Source: Novosphingobium aquimarinum (GTDB taxonomy: Bacteria; Pseudomonadota; Alphaproteobacteria; Sphingomonadales; Sphingomonadaceae). Taken from it: DNA of 64,000 nucleotides. Position 1 is the stretch's first letter, and the number at the start of each line of letters is the position of its first letter. Location of the stretch: assembly GCF_009746585.1 (NCBI RefSeq), contig NZ_WRPO01000005.1, positions 218,853 through 282,852 of the forward strand. Direction: 5' to 3'. The translations under genes were made by a program, and so were the position numbers. Positions 37,956 through 46,763 of the stretch are shown here, piece by piece. Below the pieces are notes generated by a model. The model had not been told where the DNA came from. It did no database searches and saw only the letters and a program-made list of their open reading frames with translations.

Positions 37956-38339
37956 TCAGTCGACGGCGAAAGTGGCGAAAGTCTTCGGCCCGCCGGAGGT
38001 CGGAGTGATGGCGACCACCACCTTCGAACCGGCCGGGGCTTCCAGGCCAGTGGCCGAAAGCTTGTTCCCCGCTTCGGCCACGAGCGGCGTGCTCGTCTTC
38101 TCATCGCCGGCAGTCACGGTCACGGTTCCGGAGTAGTCCGAAGCGTTGAGCGGCAGATCTTCCTCGGAAATGTAGAAGTCGCCGCCCTCCGGGGTTTGCA
38201 CGAATTCCACCAGCGTTTCGCCGGTCATCGTGGTGACGCCGCCATGGCTGGGCTCCATCGAGCCGTGAGCGGCAGCAGGGGCCGATAGCACGACGAACGA
38301 GGCGGCGGCCGCGGCAAACAGCAGTCCTTTGCGGATCAT
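37956..38339 (-). CDS. Small periplasmic protein, metal-island neighbour
   Basis: 127 residues with a signal peptide (MIRKGLLFAAAAASFVVLSAPAAA) and a mature HGSMEPSHGG start rich in His and Met, which could bind metal. The rest is a small beta-type domain (SGTVTVTAGDEKTSTPLVAEAG). No family is recognised. It lies 25 bases after the DUF4198 gene on the same strand, so the two are likely one unit, facing away from the copper genes. Confidence 0.7.
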   Translation of the reverse strand: MIRKGLLFAAAAASFVVLSAPAAAHGSMEPSHGGVTTMTGETLVEFVQTPEGGDFYISEEDLPLNASDYSGTVTVTAGDEKTSTPLVAEAGNKLSATGLEAPAGSKVVVAITPTSGGPKTFATFAVD

Positions 38340-38364
38340 GTCTCGTTACTCCTTGAAGGGGGGC

Positions 38365-39117
38365 TTATTCGGGCTCGTGCGGAAGCACGAACGACAGCGA
38401 GGCGCGGTGTTCCATCTGGCGGTACTTCGCGGGATTGTCCGTAGGAACGTTGAGAATGCCGACGACGACGTTCTGGCCCTGGTTACGGATCGGGAAAGTG
38501 ACGTAGCCTTGCGCGTCCGTCTTCAGCGGCTTCTGATCGGGATCGTTGACGTAGTCCTGCATCACGGCGACGTCCGATGCCGGCTTGCCGTTGTAATAGG
38601 CGCGCAGCTTGATGGGATCGCCCATGGCTTCGGGAATGGCGGAGCCGACGGGGATCAGCTGCAGTTTCTGGGTCGGGATCAGCGGCACGCCCTCGGCGGG
38701 CATCTGGTTGATGTGCACCGCGTACTTGAAATTGTGCTCGCTGATCGTCGCGTCCTTGATCTCGTCGTGGCCCTTGTCGTGCCACTTGCCCGCCGCATCC
38801 TTCGACCAGATACCGTAGTCCATGACCGCCGCGACCAGCGCCAGCGGCTCATTGCTGTCGACCACGGGGATCGGGCCGGCGATGCGCAGCGTGGCTTCGA
38901 CCGGTTGCCCTTCGCTGTTGATCCCCGTCATCGAGGTAATCAGCGGCACGCGCTTGGCGGCGTCGAGATCATCGGCGCCGACGCCATAGATGAGCGCCAT
39001 TTGCTTGGCGCGTTCGGCGAACCAGATGGCGTGCGCCTGCGCGGTTTGCGAAGTGATACCCCCCGCGACAGTGGCGACCGCGATGCCGGCTGTGAGAAAA
39101 CGAGAAATGCTGCGCAT
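38365..39117 (-). CDS. DUF4198 periplasmic protein, metal-uptake related
   Basis: 250 residues with a signal peptide (MRSISRFLTAGIAVATVAGG to AQAHAIW). The mature His-Ala-Ile-Trp start and VTFPIRNQGQNVVVG region are typical of DUF4198 proteins, which occur with TonB and nickel or cobalt uptake genes. ATG 39117 follows GGAGG. It is divergent from the CnrY-like gene with 290 bp between, and may belong to the same metal response. Specific metal unknown. Confidence 0.75.
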   Translation of the reverse strand: MRSISRFLTAGIAVATVAGGITSQTAQAHAIWFAERAKQMALIYGVGADDLDAAKRVPLITSMTGINSEGQPVEATLRIAGPIPVVDSNEPLALVAAVMDYGIWSKDAAGKWHDKGHDEIKDATISEHNFKYAVHINQMPAEGVPLIPTQKLQLIPVGSAIPEAMGDPIKLRAYYNGKPASDVAVMQDYVNDPDQKPLKTDAQGYVTFPIRNQGQNVVVGILNVPTDNPAKYRQMEHRASLSFVLPHEPE

Positions 39118-39407
39118 TGAGTAACCTCCAAAGATTACGAACGGCACTTTGCCGAGACGATCAGCGTAGAAAGACCAAGCGGCAGTTCTCATTGAATCGC
39201 GAAGTCAGGACGGCACCATCAACGGATCAGGCCCGCCTTCACGGCAGATGTCCGTCGCGGCATGAGCCCCGACGAGGCCGTTTTTCTTCGCAAAATTGCG
39301 TCCCCGAAGCCTTGAGGAAGGCCACGATTCCCACTTTGCATGAGGGCATGGCAAAAAGTCCGAGTGATCGGGCGTTCGCGTGCGTATAGCAGCAAGAGGA
39401 GTCGTTC

Positions 39408-39665
39408 ATGGATATAGATAGGCAGATTTCAGCGCTCGCCCGGCGGCCCAATCCCGATCTGGGCGCGATCGACGGTGTCACATTGGCCGCGCGTGCGGCC
39501 GCCGAGCAGCGCCAGTCCCGCATGTTGATGAGCGTGGTGACGGTTCTGGCGCTGTTCGTCGGGATTGCCGGAAGCATGGTTCCCGCCGCTCCGGCGAGCG
39601 CCTCGACTATGTTGCTGGGGCCGCCGCCCGAGCTCATGCCGCTTGCGCAGATGGCGCAGGAATGA
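39408..39665 (+). CDS. CnrY-like membrane anti-sigma factor
   Basis: An 85-residue protein with a 38-residue basic/acidic cytoplasmic part (MDIDRQISALARRPNPDLGA), one membrane helix (residues 39-61, MLMSVVTVLALFVGIAGSMV) and a short periplasmic tail. Its size, topology and place before an X-like sensor and an ECF sigma gene match CnrY, the anti-sigma of the cobalt/nickel CnrYXH system. The sequence itself is too short to prove homology. Its stop overlaps the next start as ATGA. Confidence 0.65.
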   Translation: MDIDRQISALARRPNPDLGAIDGVTLAARAAAEQRQSRMLMSVVTVLALFVGIAGSMVPAAPASASTMLLGPPPELMPLAQMAQE

Positions 39666-40099
39666 CGGCGGGCCGGCTTGCGCTGGTGGCTCTGGTCGGG
39701 TTCGTCGCGGCGCTGGCGGGAACCTATACGGGCCGCACGCTGTCGCCGACGCAAGAAGATGCCGGCGCCACGCTCCACGCCATCATGCATGACGAAGCGA
39801 ATCTGGACGCGGCGCAGAAGCGCTCGCTGGAAGTGCTCGAGGAAGGGTTCGAGCAGCGCCGTAAATCGCTCGAAGACCGCCTGCGTGCCGACAACAAGCG
39901 CCTCGCCGAGGCCATCGCGTCGGAGCACGTCTACGGCCAGCAGGTCGCGGCTGCGGTCGACGCGACGCATCATTCGATGGGCGCACTCCAGAAAGCCACG
40001 CTCAAGCACATCTTTGCGATGCGGGCCATTCTTCGGCCCGAACAGCGCGGTGCCTTCGACAAGGCCGTCGATCAGACGTTGACCGCCCAGACGCGGTGA
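39662..40099 (+). CDS. CnrX-like periplasmic metal sensor
   Basis: A 145-residue membrane-tethered sensor: helix at residues 4-22, then a helical periplasmic domain. Its His39, His43, Glu60, His116 and Met120 fall in the same order and spacing as the cobalt/nickel ligands His42, His46, Glu63, His119 and Met123 of CnrX, each offset by three. It lies between a CnrY-like and an ECF sigma gene and overlaps both by 4 bp (ATGA, GTGA), as in cnrYXH. The metal actually sensed in this host is unknown; the downstream genes are for copper. Confidence 0.8.
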   Translation: MTAGRLALVALVGFVAALAGTYTGRTLSPTQEDAGATLHAIMHDEANLDAAQKRSLEVLEEGFEQRRKSLEDRLRADNKRLAEAIASEHVYGQQVAAAVDATHHSMGALQKATLKHIFAMRAILRPEQRGAFDKAVDQTLTAQTR

Positions 40100-40668
40100 C
40101 TGCGCCGCCAACCGACACGGATCTCGTGCGCGGCGCGCTGTCGGGCCAGGCACCGGCGCAGCAGGCGCTCGTCGAACGCCATCGCGATTTCGTCTACCGC
40201 CTGATCCGCAATGCGACGGGCCATGCCGAAGATGCCTTCGACCTCACGCAGGAAACCTTCATCGCCGCCTTCACCGCCCTGGGGCGGTTCGATACGCAGC
40301 AATCCTTTCGCGCATGGATCGGGCGCATCGCCCTCAACAAGAGCCGCGACTGGGCAAGGCGGCGCACGGTGCGCCGCTTCCTGGGCCTGTCCATGCCGGA
40401 GGCGGCCGAAGACTTCGTATCCGACGACGCGCCGCTTCCCGATCAGATCGCGAGCGGCCGGGCGGAACTGGCCGCGGTTGCAAAAGCGATCGCGCAATTG
40501 TCGCCACGCCTGAAAGACGTGCTTTTGCTGCGGACCGTGGAAGGCCTTACGCAGGCAGAGACCGCCATGGCGCTCGGCATCACCGAAAAGGCCGTCGAAA
40601 CGAGGCTTTACCGCGCGCGGCAAAAATTGACCGAAATGTTGAGGGGTAACGATCGCGGCCGCGTATAG
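40096..40668 (+). CDS. ECF sigma factor, CnrH-like
   Basis: A 190-residue sigma-70 factor of the ECF class. Region 2 is around residues 25-65 (HRDFVYRLIRNATGHAEDAFDLTQETFIAAFTALGRF) and region 4 around 125-180 (LSPRLKDVLLLRTVEGLTQAETAMALG, AVETRLYRARQKL). It starts at GTG 40096 that overlaps the sensor stop. It should be held by the CnrY-like protein and freed when the CnrX-like sensor binds metal, then transcribe the copper genes that follow 6 bp later. Its promoter motif was not identified. Confidence 0.85.
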   Translation: MTAPPTDTDLVRGALSGQAPAQQALVERHRDFVYRLIRNATGHAEDAFDLTQETFIAAFTALGRFDTQQSFRAWIGRIALNKSRDWARRRTVRRFLGLSMPEAAEDFVSDDAPLPDQIASGRAELAAVAKAIAQLSPRLKDVLLLRTVEGLTQAETAMALGITEKAVETRLYRARQKLTEMLRGNDRGRV

Positions 40669-40674
40669 GCTGGC

Positions 40675-42453
40675 ATGACCAATCCGTTGATCACGCCCGC
40701 GCCTTCGATCACTCGCCGCAGCCTGATTGCCGGAATGGGCATGGCGACCGCCGCTGCTGCCATGCCTGCCTGGGCGCAAGGACGCAGCGTTGGCGGACAT
40801 CACGGCGACGGGATCATTCGTGCGGGCTTCGACGAAGTCGGCGGTGAAGTGATCGACCTCGCCGTGGGTGCAGGTCAGCAGATCGTGCAGGGCCGCAGCA
40901 GCCATGCCATCGCGGTGAACGGCAGCGTGCCCGGCCCGCTCATTCGTCTGCGCGAAGGCCAGAACGTGCGGCTGAACGTCACCAATCATTTGTCCGAAGA
41001 CACCTCCATCCACTGGCATGGCGTCCTGGTGCCGTTCCATATGGATGGCGTGCCCGGCATCAGCTTTCCCGGCATCCGCCCCGGCCAGACTTTCAGCTAC
41101 GAATTTCCCGTCCGCCAGGCCGGCACGTACTGGTATCACAGCCATTCCGGCCTGCAGGAGCAGCAGGGGCATTACGGCCCGCTGATCATCGAGCCGGCCA
41201 ATGCCGAGCCGGTGGCGTACGACCGCGACTACGTTCTTCTGCTGAGCGATTTCACCACGCACCATCCCCATTTCATCATGGATCGCCTGCGCAAGGGCGA
41301 GGGCTATTTCAGCCGCCAGCTGACCACGTGGACCGACGATTATCCGCTGTCGGGCGAGGATCGGCGGATGTGGGCGCGAATGCGCATGATGCCGACCGAC
41401 ATCATGGACGTGAGCGCGCCGACTTACACCTTCCTCGCCAACGGGCGCGGACCGGACGAAGGGATGGAATTTCTCTTCAAGCCCGGCGAGCGCGTGCGCC
41501 TGCGCATCATCAATGGTGCGGCGCAAAGTTTCTTCAATCTGCGCATTCCCGGCCTGCCGATGACGGTGATCGCGGCCGACGGACAGAACGTGAAGCCGGT
41601 CGAAGTCGACGAGTTCCAGATGGGCACTGCCGAGATCTATGACGTGATCGTCGAGCCTGGGGCGGCCGATGCCTATGCCATCGTCGCGGAATCGATGGAC
41701 CGATCGGGCATGGCGCTGGCGATGCTCGCAAGTCGTCCGGGTGCGCGCGCCGCTGTGCCCGCGCTGCGCGATCCGCCGGTGCTCGACATGGGTGACATGG
41801 GCATGAACCATGACATGAGCGGGAGCGGCGGCCACTCCGAGCACGGCGGCGGCGATTCGGACGATGGCGGCATGAGCGGGATGGGCGGCATGAAGATGCG
41901 CGATACCTCGCTGCTGCCGCCGGACGTCAAGATCGGTCCGGGGATCGACATGGTCTCGATGTCGCCGGTCGACAAGATGGGCGATCCCGGTCTTGGCCTG
42001 CGCGACGTTTCGCATCGGGTGCTGAACTACCGCATGCTCGAGGCGCTCGAGCCCAATGCCGACACGCGCGAACCGAGCCGGCTGCTGGAACTGCATCTGA
42101 CCGGCAATATGGAACGCTACATGTGGTCCTTCGATGGCCGCATGTTCAGCGCCGTGAGCGACGTGCCGATCCGTTTCGCCTGGAACGAGCGGGTGCGAGT
42201 GAAGCTCGTCAACGATACGATGATGGCGCACCCCATCCACCTTCATGGCATGTTCTTCGAGCTGGTGAACGGCCAGAGCGCCGCGCATCAACCGCGCAAG
42301 AACATCGTGATCGTCCAGCCCGGCGCCAGTGCGCAATTCGATCTTACCGCGAACGAGCCGGGCGACTGGGCGTTTCACTGCCATCTGCTCTATCACATGC
42401 ACGGCGGCATGATGCAGACCGTCTCGGTGGTCGGCCCGGAGCAGGCCGCGTGA
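40675..42453 (+). CDS. copA: Copper-resistance multicopper oxidase CopA
   Basis: A 592-residue multicopper oxidase. It has a Tat signal (ITRRSLIAGMGMATAAAAMP) and the copper-ligand blocks SIHWHGVLVPF, TYWYHSHSG, HPIHLHGMFFELV and HCHLLYHMHGGMM. A Met/His-rich insert (MGDMGMNHDMSGS, GMGGMKMRD, about residues 365-410) is typical of CopA. The periplasmic enzyme oxidises Cu(I). It starts seven bases after the sigma gene and its stop overlaps copB, so the set is one operon under metal control. Confidence 0.93.
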   Translation: MTNPLITPAPSITRRSLIAGMGMATAAAAMPAWAQGRSVGGHHGDGIIRAGFDEVGGEVIDLAVGAGQQIVQGRSSHAIAVNGSVPGPLIRLREGQNVRLNVTNHLSEDTSIHWHGVLVPFHMDGVPGISFPGIRPGQTFSYEFPVRQAGTYWYHSHSGLQEQQGHYGPLIIEPANAEPVAYDRDYVLLLSDFTTHHPHFIMDRLRKGEGYFSRQLTTWTDDYPLSGEDRRMWARMRMMPTDIMDVSAPTYTFLANGRGPDEGMEFLFKPGERVRLRIINGAAQSFFNLRIPGLPMTVIAADGQNVKPVEVDEFQMGTAEIYDVIVEPGAADAYAIVAESMDRSGMALAMLASRPGARAAVPALRDPPVLDMGDMGMNHDMSGSGGHSEHGGGDSDDGGMSGMGGMKMRDTSLLPPDVKIGPGIDMVSMSPVDKMGDPGLGLRDVSHRVLNYRMLEALEPNADTREPSRLLELHLTGNMERYMWSFDGRMFSAVSDVPIRFAWNERVRVKLVNDTMMAHPIHLHGMFFELVNGQSAAHQPRKNIVIVQPGASAQFDLTANEPGDWAFHCHLLYHMHGGMMQTVSVVGPEQAA

Positions 42454-43544
42454 GTGCGCACATCGTGTGCCGCGCCGCACTGGCGTTGGGCCTCGCCGTG
42501 CCGCAGACCGTGTTGGCGCAGCACGACATGCATGCGCAGCATCAGGGTCACGCCGAAGCAGCAAGCGACGAAGACGGCGAAGGGCATGACATGCATTCGC
42601 CGGACGCCCCTTCGCCGGCGCACGGGGAGCCGGCTATGGATCATGGCCATGGCACGATGGACCACGGCGCGATGGACCATGAGGCGATGGACCATGAGGC
42701 GATGGACCACGGCACGATGGACCATGGCTCAATGGACCATGGCGCCATGAACCACGGCACAGCCGGTTCCGATGCGCTCACCGTTTCTCCCGGCCCGACG
42801 ATGGAGACGCCGCCCCCGCCCGAAGCCGGCAGCGGTCCGCCGCTCGCCGCCGATGCGATCTGGGGCGCGGACGCCATGCGCGATTCTCGTGAGGCGATCC
42901 GCCGCAATAACGGCTCTTTCCCCTTGCTGTGGATCCAGGGCGATCGGCTCGAAACCCAAGTGCGCGAAGGCCGCGACGGCTACCTGTGGGATCTGCAAGG
43001 CTATTACGGCACGCCGACCGACCGCCTCTGGCTGAAAAGCGAAGGGGAAGGCACGTACGGCGCGAAAGTCGAAGACGCCGAGATTCAGGCGCTCTATTCC
43101 AAGGCGATCAAGCCGTTCTGGGATCTTCAGGCCGGCGTGCGGCAGGATCTGGTCGGTCCCGAACGGACATATGCCGTCCTCGGGATCCAGGGGCTGGCGC
43201 CCTACCAGTTCGAACTCGATGCGGCCTTGTTTCTCTCGCAGCGCGGCGATTTGACGGCCCGCATCGAGGGCGAATTGGACCAGCGCATCACCCAGTACCT
43301 CACGCTGCAACCGCGCGTCGAGGTCGAGCTTTCCGCGCAGGACATCCCCGAACTCGGCATCGGCTCCGGCCTCAGCACGATCGAGGCCGGCTTGCGGCTG
43401 CGCTACCAGATCGCCCGCGAATTCGCTCCTTATCTCGGCGTCGAACAGAGCTGGGCGGTGGGCCGCAGCGCCGATTACCGCCGGGCCGATGGCGAGGACA
43501 CGAGCGTCACGAATTACGTCGTCGGCGTCAGATTTTGGTTTTGA
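42450..43544 (+). CDS. copB: Copper-resistance outer membrane protein CopB
   Basis: A 364-residue CopB. It starts at GTG 42450 (GTGA overlap with copA) with a short signal (VCRAALALGLAVPQTVLAQ). The N-terminal third is His/Met-rich with seven 5-residue MDHxx units, then a barrel-type domain (GSFPLLWIQGDRLETQ, GYYGTPTDRLWLKSEGEG) ending in Phe (VVGVRFWF). Binds or stores copper in the outer membrane. The repeat region is a likely copper-binding arm. Confidence 0.9.
   Translation: MSAHIVCRAALALGLAVPQTVLAQHDMHAQHQGHAEAASDEDGEGHDMHSPDAPSPAHGEPAMDHGHGTMDHGAMDHEAMDHEAMDHGTMDHGSMDHGAMNHGTAGSDALTVSPGPTMETPPPPEAGSGPPLAADAIWGADAMRDSREAIRRNNGSFPLLWIQGDRLETQVREGRDGYLWDLQGYYGTPTDRLWLKSEGEGTYGAKVEDAEIQALYSKAIKPFWDLQAGVRQDLVGPERTYAVLGIQGLAPYQFELDAALFLSQRGDLTARIEGELDQRITQYLTLQPRVEVELSAQDIPELGIGSGLSTIEAGLRLRYQIAREFAPYLGVEQSWAVGRSADYRRADGEDTSVTNYVVGVRFWF
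42657..42761 (+). repeat. 15-bp tandem repeats encoding MDHxx in CopB
   Basis: Seven in-frame units, ATGGACCATGAGGCG and variants, with two identical neighbours at 42672-42686 and 42687-42701. They encode MDHGA, MDHEA, MDHEA, MDHGT, MDHGS, MDHGA and MNHGT. Copy number could vary by slippage. Confidence 0.85.
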
Positions 43545-43574
43545 GTCCCCTGTTTTGACTGGAAGGAATGACTG

Positions 43575-43964
43575 ATGAAGCTTTTGCCCCTTATTAGCCT
43601 CGCCGCCGCGTTTGCCGCGCCTATCGCACTTCCCATTGCCGCAGAGGCGCACACCAAAGTCGTATCGTCTACTCCCGCCGAAGGCGCGACCGTCGGCAAG
43701 ACGAAAGTGGTCACGCTCAACTTCAGCGAAGCGCTCCTGCCTCCCACGGTCGCAGCCAGCCTCGTCATGACTGCGATGCCGGGCATGCCCAATCACGGCG
43801 AAATGGCGATCCGCAATTTCACCACGACCTGGTCGAACAGCAACCGCACGATGACGCTCAAGCTGAAGCAGCCCCTCCGGGCCGGCACTTACGAAGTGCG
43901 CTGGCAGGCGGCCGGGGCGGACGGCCATCGCATGAATGGCGTTACCCACTTCGTCGTCAGCTAA
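43575..43964 (+). CDS. copC: Periplasmic copper carrier CopC
   Basis: A 129-residue protein: signal peptide MKLLPLISLAAAFAAPIA to EAH, then the mature N-terminal His (HTKVVSSTPAEGA) that binds Cu(II), and a Met-rich loop TAMPGMPNHGEM. FRAGTYEVRWQAAG-like end and a His (DGHRMNG) match CopC. It moves copper in the periplasm and partners CopD, which follows 15 bp downstream. It lies 30 bp after copB with GGAAGGAA before the start. Confidence 0.88.
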   Translation: MKLLPLISLAAAFAAPIALPIAAEAHTKVVSSTPAEGATVGKTKVVTLNFSEALLPPTVAASLVMTAMPGMPNHGEMAIRNFTTTWSNSNRTMTLKLKQPLRAGTYEVRWQAAGADGHRMNGVTHFVVS

Positions 43965-43979
43965 GCGAAGACCACGAAG

Positions 43980-44900
43980 ATGGCTGACGCAGCGCTGCGC
44001 TTCCTGCACTACGCAGTGCTGCTCGGCCTCTTCGGGGCGACGGCGTATCGCGTCATCGGCTTTCGCGGTACGGCTTGGGCCGGCTTGGGGCAAAGGCCCG
44101 CCGGCTGGATCGTCGCTGCCGTTGCGGCGCCGCTGATTTCGACGGCGCTGCAATTGTCTTCGATCGCCGCGATGATGGGGACGCCGATCGGCGATCTCGA
44201 TCGCGCGATCGTGGAAGCGATGGTGCTGGGCACGTCGCTGGGATGGGCGTTCCTGATCCGGCTGGCCTTGCTGCTCGCCGGACTGATCGCCTTGCTCGCA
44301 TCACGGCGCGGGATTGCCGCCCTTTGCTACGCCGGCGCCCTGCTGACGCTCGGCTGGAGCGGTCACGCCGCGGCGACCGAGGGCGCACTCGGGCTCGCGC
44401 ATCGCATGAACAACGGCGGGCATCTGATCGCTGCGGGATTGTGGATGGGCGCGATCGGCTGGTTCTGGACGCTGACTCGCCGCGCGCGCCGGCCAGGTGC
44501 GCCGTTCGCGCCGGCCGCATTGCTCTCCGTCATGCACGGGTTCGCTCCGCTCGGTGTCGTGCTGGTTGGGGCGGTCGCGCTGACGGGGATCGTCAACGCG
44601 CAGCTCATTTTCGGTCTGGCAAACGCGCCGCAAGTGCTGCCGACCGCCTACGGCATACTCCTGGCGTTGAAAGTGGGGCTGGTCCTGGCGATGATGAGCT
44701 TTGGCGCGCACAACGCCATGCTGGGGCGCAGGCAGGCGACCCAATCCCCGACGCAGATCCGAACCGAGGCCGATCCCACTGATCTCGAAGTAGTGCTGGC
44801 TGCGCTTCGCAAGAGCCTGGCCAGCGAGTTTGCTCTGGGTATCGCGGTGATCGGTCTGGTCGCCGTTCTGGGAATGCTCTCGCCGATGACGATGGGCTAA
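43980..44900 (+). CDS. copD: Copper-transport membrane protein CopD
   Basis: A 306-residue inner membrane protein with about eight helices (RFLHYAVLLGLFGATAY, LLLAGLIALLASRRGIAAL, WSGHAA, HLIAAGLWMGAIGWF). His in FLHYA, GHA and HLIA fit the CopD pattern. It imports or exports copper across the inner membrane, with CopC supplying metal. It ends the copABCD operon and is convergent with the binding-protein gene; a 7-bp stem with a CGAA loop follows. Confidence 0.85.
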   Translation: MADAALRFLHYAVLLGLFGATAYRVIGFRGTAWAGLGQRPAGWIVAAVAAPLISTALQLSSIAAMMGTPIGDLDRAIVEAMVLGTSLGWAFLIRLALLLAGLIALLASRRGIAALCYAGALLTLGWSGHAAATEGALGLAHRMNNGGHLIAAGLWMGAIGWFWTLTRRARRPGAPFAPAALLSVMHGFAPLGVVLVGAVALTGIVNAQLIFGLANAPQVLPTAYGILLALKVGLVLAMMSFGAHNAMLGRRQATQSPTQIRTEADPTDLEVVLAALRKSLASEFALGIAVIGLVAVLGMLSPMTMG

Positions 44901-44904
44901 AGCG

Positions 44905-44922
44905 CTGATCCCGAAGGATCAG
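44905..44922. terminator. Hairpin between copD and the binding-protein gene
   Basis: CTGATCC-cgaa-GGATCAG, a perfect 7-bp stem with a stable tetraloop between convergent genes. There is no long T run, so it is a moderate terminator candidate. Confidence 0.55.
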
Positions 44923-46472
44923 GCGTCTTCGTCCCACCAGGCGTATTCGCCGAAGCGATACCCCATGTACCCGCCCAGCGGCACGGCCTCGATGCCCTTC
45001 AGCCGGCGATCGTAGCCGTCGATCAGGCTGATGAAGACGGGGATGCCGATCCCGCATTTGTCGTGCACGATCCGCTGCATCTCGCCGTACATCTGTCCGC
45101 GCAGCGCTTCGTCGCGAGTGCCGCGCGCTTCGATCAGCAGCTTGTCGAAACGTTCGTTGTGCCAGCCGCTCTCGTTCCAGTTGGCATCGGACGCGAAGAA
45201 CTGGCTGAAGATGAGGTCGGCTGTCGGTCTTGGGTTGCAGTTACCGAAGGTCATCGGGTGGCGCATCCAGTGCGTCGAATAATAGCCGTCGGCCGGCATC
45301 CGGTTGACCGCGAAGTTCAGCCCGGCTTGCGAACCGAATTCCTGAAGGATCGAGGCCATGTCCACCGATCCTTCCGCCGCCGTCGAGCAGTACAGCGGCA
45401 GGCGCACCCCGGTCAGACCTGCGCGCCGCACGTGCCAGCGGGCCTTGTCGAGATCGAGCGTGGTCTGAGCAACGTCGGGATTATAGTATGGTTGGAAGGG
45501 CGCGATCGGCTGGTCGTTGGCGATGGTTGCGAAGTCGCGGAAGATGGCCCGGTTCATCAGGGGCCGGTCCAGCATCAGCTTGACCGCCTGCACGAAGTCG
45601 GGATTGCCCGTGGGCAGGCTGTCCTGGCTCATGATGAGATTGGTGTAGAGCGACGACCGCGTCACGACCGCGCGAACCGCGGGGCTCGCCTCGATCCGGC
45701 TCACCGAGCGTGGACTGACCGCATTGATCATGTGCACGTCGCCCGAGAGCAGAGCGTTCACGCGGCTCGTTTCGTCCGGGATCGCGATGAGTTCGATGCG
45801 ATCCAGTTTCGGCCGGTCCGGGATCCAGTATTCCGGGTTACGCTTGACCAGTGTGCGCACGCTCGGCTTGAAATCGACCAGACGGAACGGGCCGGTGCCA
45901 TTGCCGTCGGGGTGGGCCTGCCCGGCCTTGACGATCAGCATGTGCGACATGGCAAGCAGGTTGGGCACGTCGGCGTTGGGCAAATTCAGCACGATCGTAA
46001 CGCCATAGCGTCCATCGGTTTTTGCGCTGACGAATTGATCGAGCAGCGTCGAGACCTTCGATCCGACCGCCGGATCCTTGTGCCGCATGAGCGAGAACAC
46101 CACGTCCTCGGACGTCAGTTCGCTTCCGTCGTGGAAGCGGATCCCACGCTTCAGATCGACATGCCAGGTGATGAGATCGTCGCTATCGAGCGACTGCGCC
46201 AGCGACAGGCGCGGCTGCAGCGAGGCGTCCTCGATACACGTCAGACCGTTGTAGAGCATGAACTGCCGCACGTAATCGAGCGCGGTCCCGCCCTTGGCCG
46301 GGTCGAGCGTGTCCGATGTCGATGCCGCATGCGCCGCGAGCCGGATGGTGCCGCCCTGCCGGGGTCTGCTCGTCCCGCCCGATCCGCAACCGCCAAGAGC
46401 GAGCGCGCTGGCGCCAACCAGTCCCGTCCCGATCAGGTTGCGTCGTGAAAGCGAAGGCCAGGTTTCGCTCAT
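44919..46472 (-). CDS. ABC-type peptide/oligo substrate-binding lipoprotein (SBP_bac_5)
   Basis: A 517-residue binding protein. The N-terminus has both a Tat-like SRRNLIGTGLVG and a lipobox GGCGSGG. The body has the DppA/OppA pattern: DTLDPAKGG, YNGLTCIEDASLQPRLA-type region, LKRGIRFHDGSELTSEDVVFS and NGTGPFRL. No permease or ATPase is in the window. In this amine island it may bring in the peptide or amine substrate. The minus-strand neighbour 290 bp upstream is the aminotransferase. Confidence 0.85.
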   Translation of the reverse strand: MSETWPSLSRRNLIGTGLVGASALALGGCGSGGTSRPRQGGTIRLAAHAASTSDTLDPAKGGTALDYVRQFMLYNGLTCIEDASLQPRLSLAQSLDSDDLITWHVDLKRGIRFHDGSELTSEDVVFSLMRHKDPAVGSKVSTLLDQFVSAKTDGRYGVTIVLNLPNADVPNLLAMSHMLIVKAGQAHPDGNGTGPFRLVDFKPSVRTLVKRNPEYWIPDRPKLDRIELIAIPDETSRVNALLSGDVHMINAVSPRSVSRIEASPAVRAVVTRSSLYTNLIMSQDSLPTGNPDFVQAVKLMLDRPLMNRAIFRDFATIANDQPIAPFQPYYNPDVAQTTLDLDKARWHVRRAGLTGVRLPLYCSTAAEGSVDMASILQEFGSQAGLNFAVNRMPADGYYSTHWMRHPMTFGNCNPRPTADLIFSQFFASDANWNESGWHNERFDKLLIEARGTRDEALRGQMYGEMQRIVHDKCGIGIPVFISLIDGYDRRLKGIEAVPLGGYMGYRFGEYAWWDEDA

Positions 46473-46669
46473 GAGCCTCGCGCCGCCCGGATTTCGGGCC
46501 CGTGGAGAATCTCGATTCGCCCGGAACGACCGTCGCTCATGCTCCCTGCCATCCTTTCCGCCTGCTTCGAACCCGCCAGCATCCTACCCCCTGCGCAAGG
46601 CCCACATAACGCCGAGTTGGCTGCCGTACGGCCAAGGCGATGCGGTTTTTGCCTCGACAGGCAGCATGT

Positions 46670-46706
46670 CGTGCCGCTTGTCGCTCGTGAGCGAGCAACT
46701 GGCACG
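46670..46706. promoter_or_regulatory. Inverted-repeat region upstream of the binding-protein gene
   Basis: CGTGCC ... GGCACG outer arms (46670-46675, 46701-46706) with inner TTG/CAA and CGCT/AGCG pairing. Its left half, TGTCGTGCCGCTTGTCGC (46667-46684), is nearly repeated at 49918-49935 in another promoter of the island. A shared regulator site is possible. Confidence 0.35.
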
Positions 46707-46715
46707 ATATGACTG

Positions 46716-46754
46716 GGCGGGCCTGATCGCGCCCTGAACGCGAGGAGGCCCGCC
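46716..46754 (-). terminator. Stem after the aminotransferase gene
   Basis: GGCGGGCCT / AGGCCCGCC, 9-bp arms with a 21-base loop, ten bases past the aminotransferase stop on the minus strand. No T run, so weak. Confidence 0.4.
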
Positions 46755-46763
46755 GCAGCAGGG

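Noticed and set aside
40072..42564. Minus-strand frame of 830 codons
   Set aside because: Opposite copA and neighbours, His/Arg-rich, no motif; antisense shadow.
42657..42761. CRISPR-like array
   Set aside because: Units are contiguous 15-bp coding repeats in CopB without spacers.
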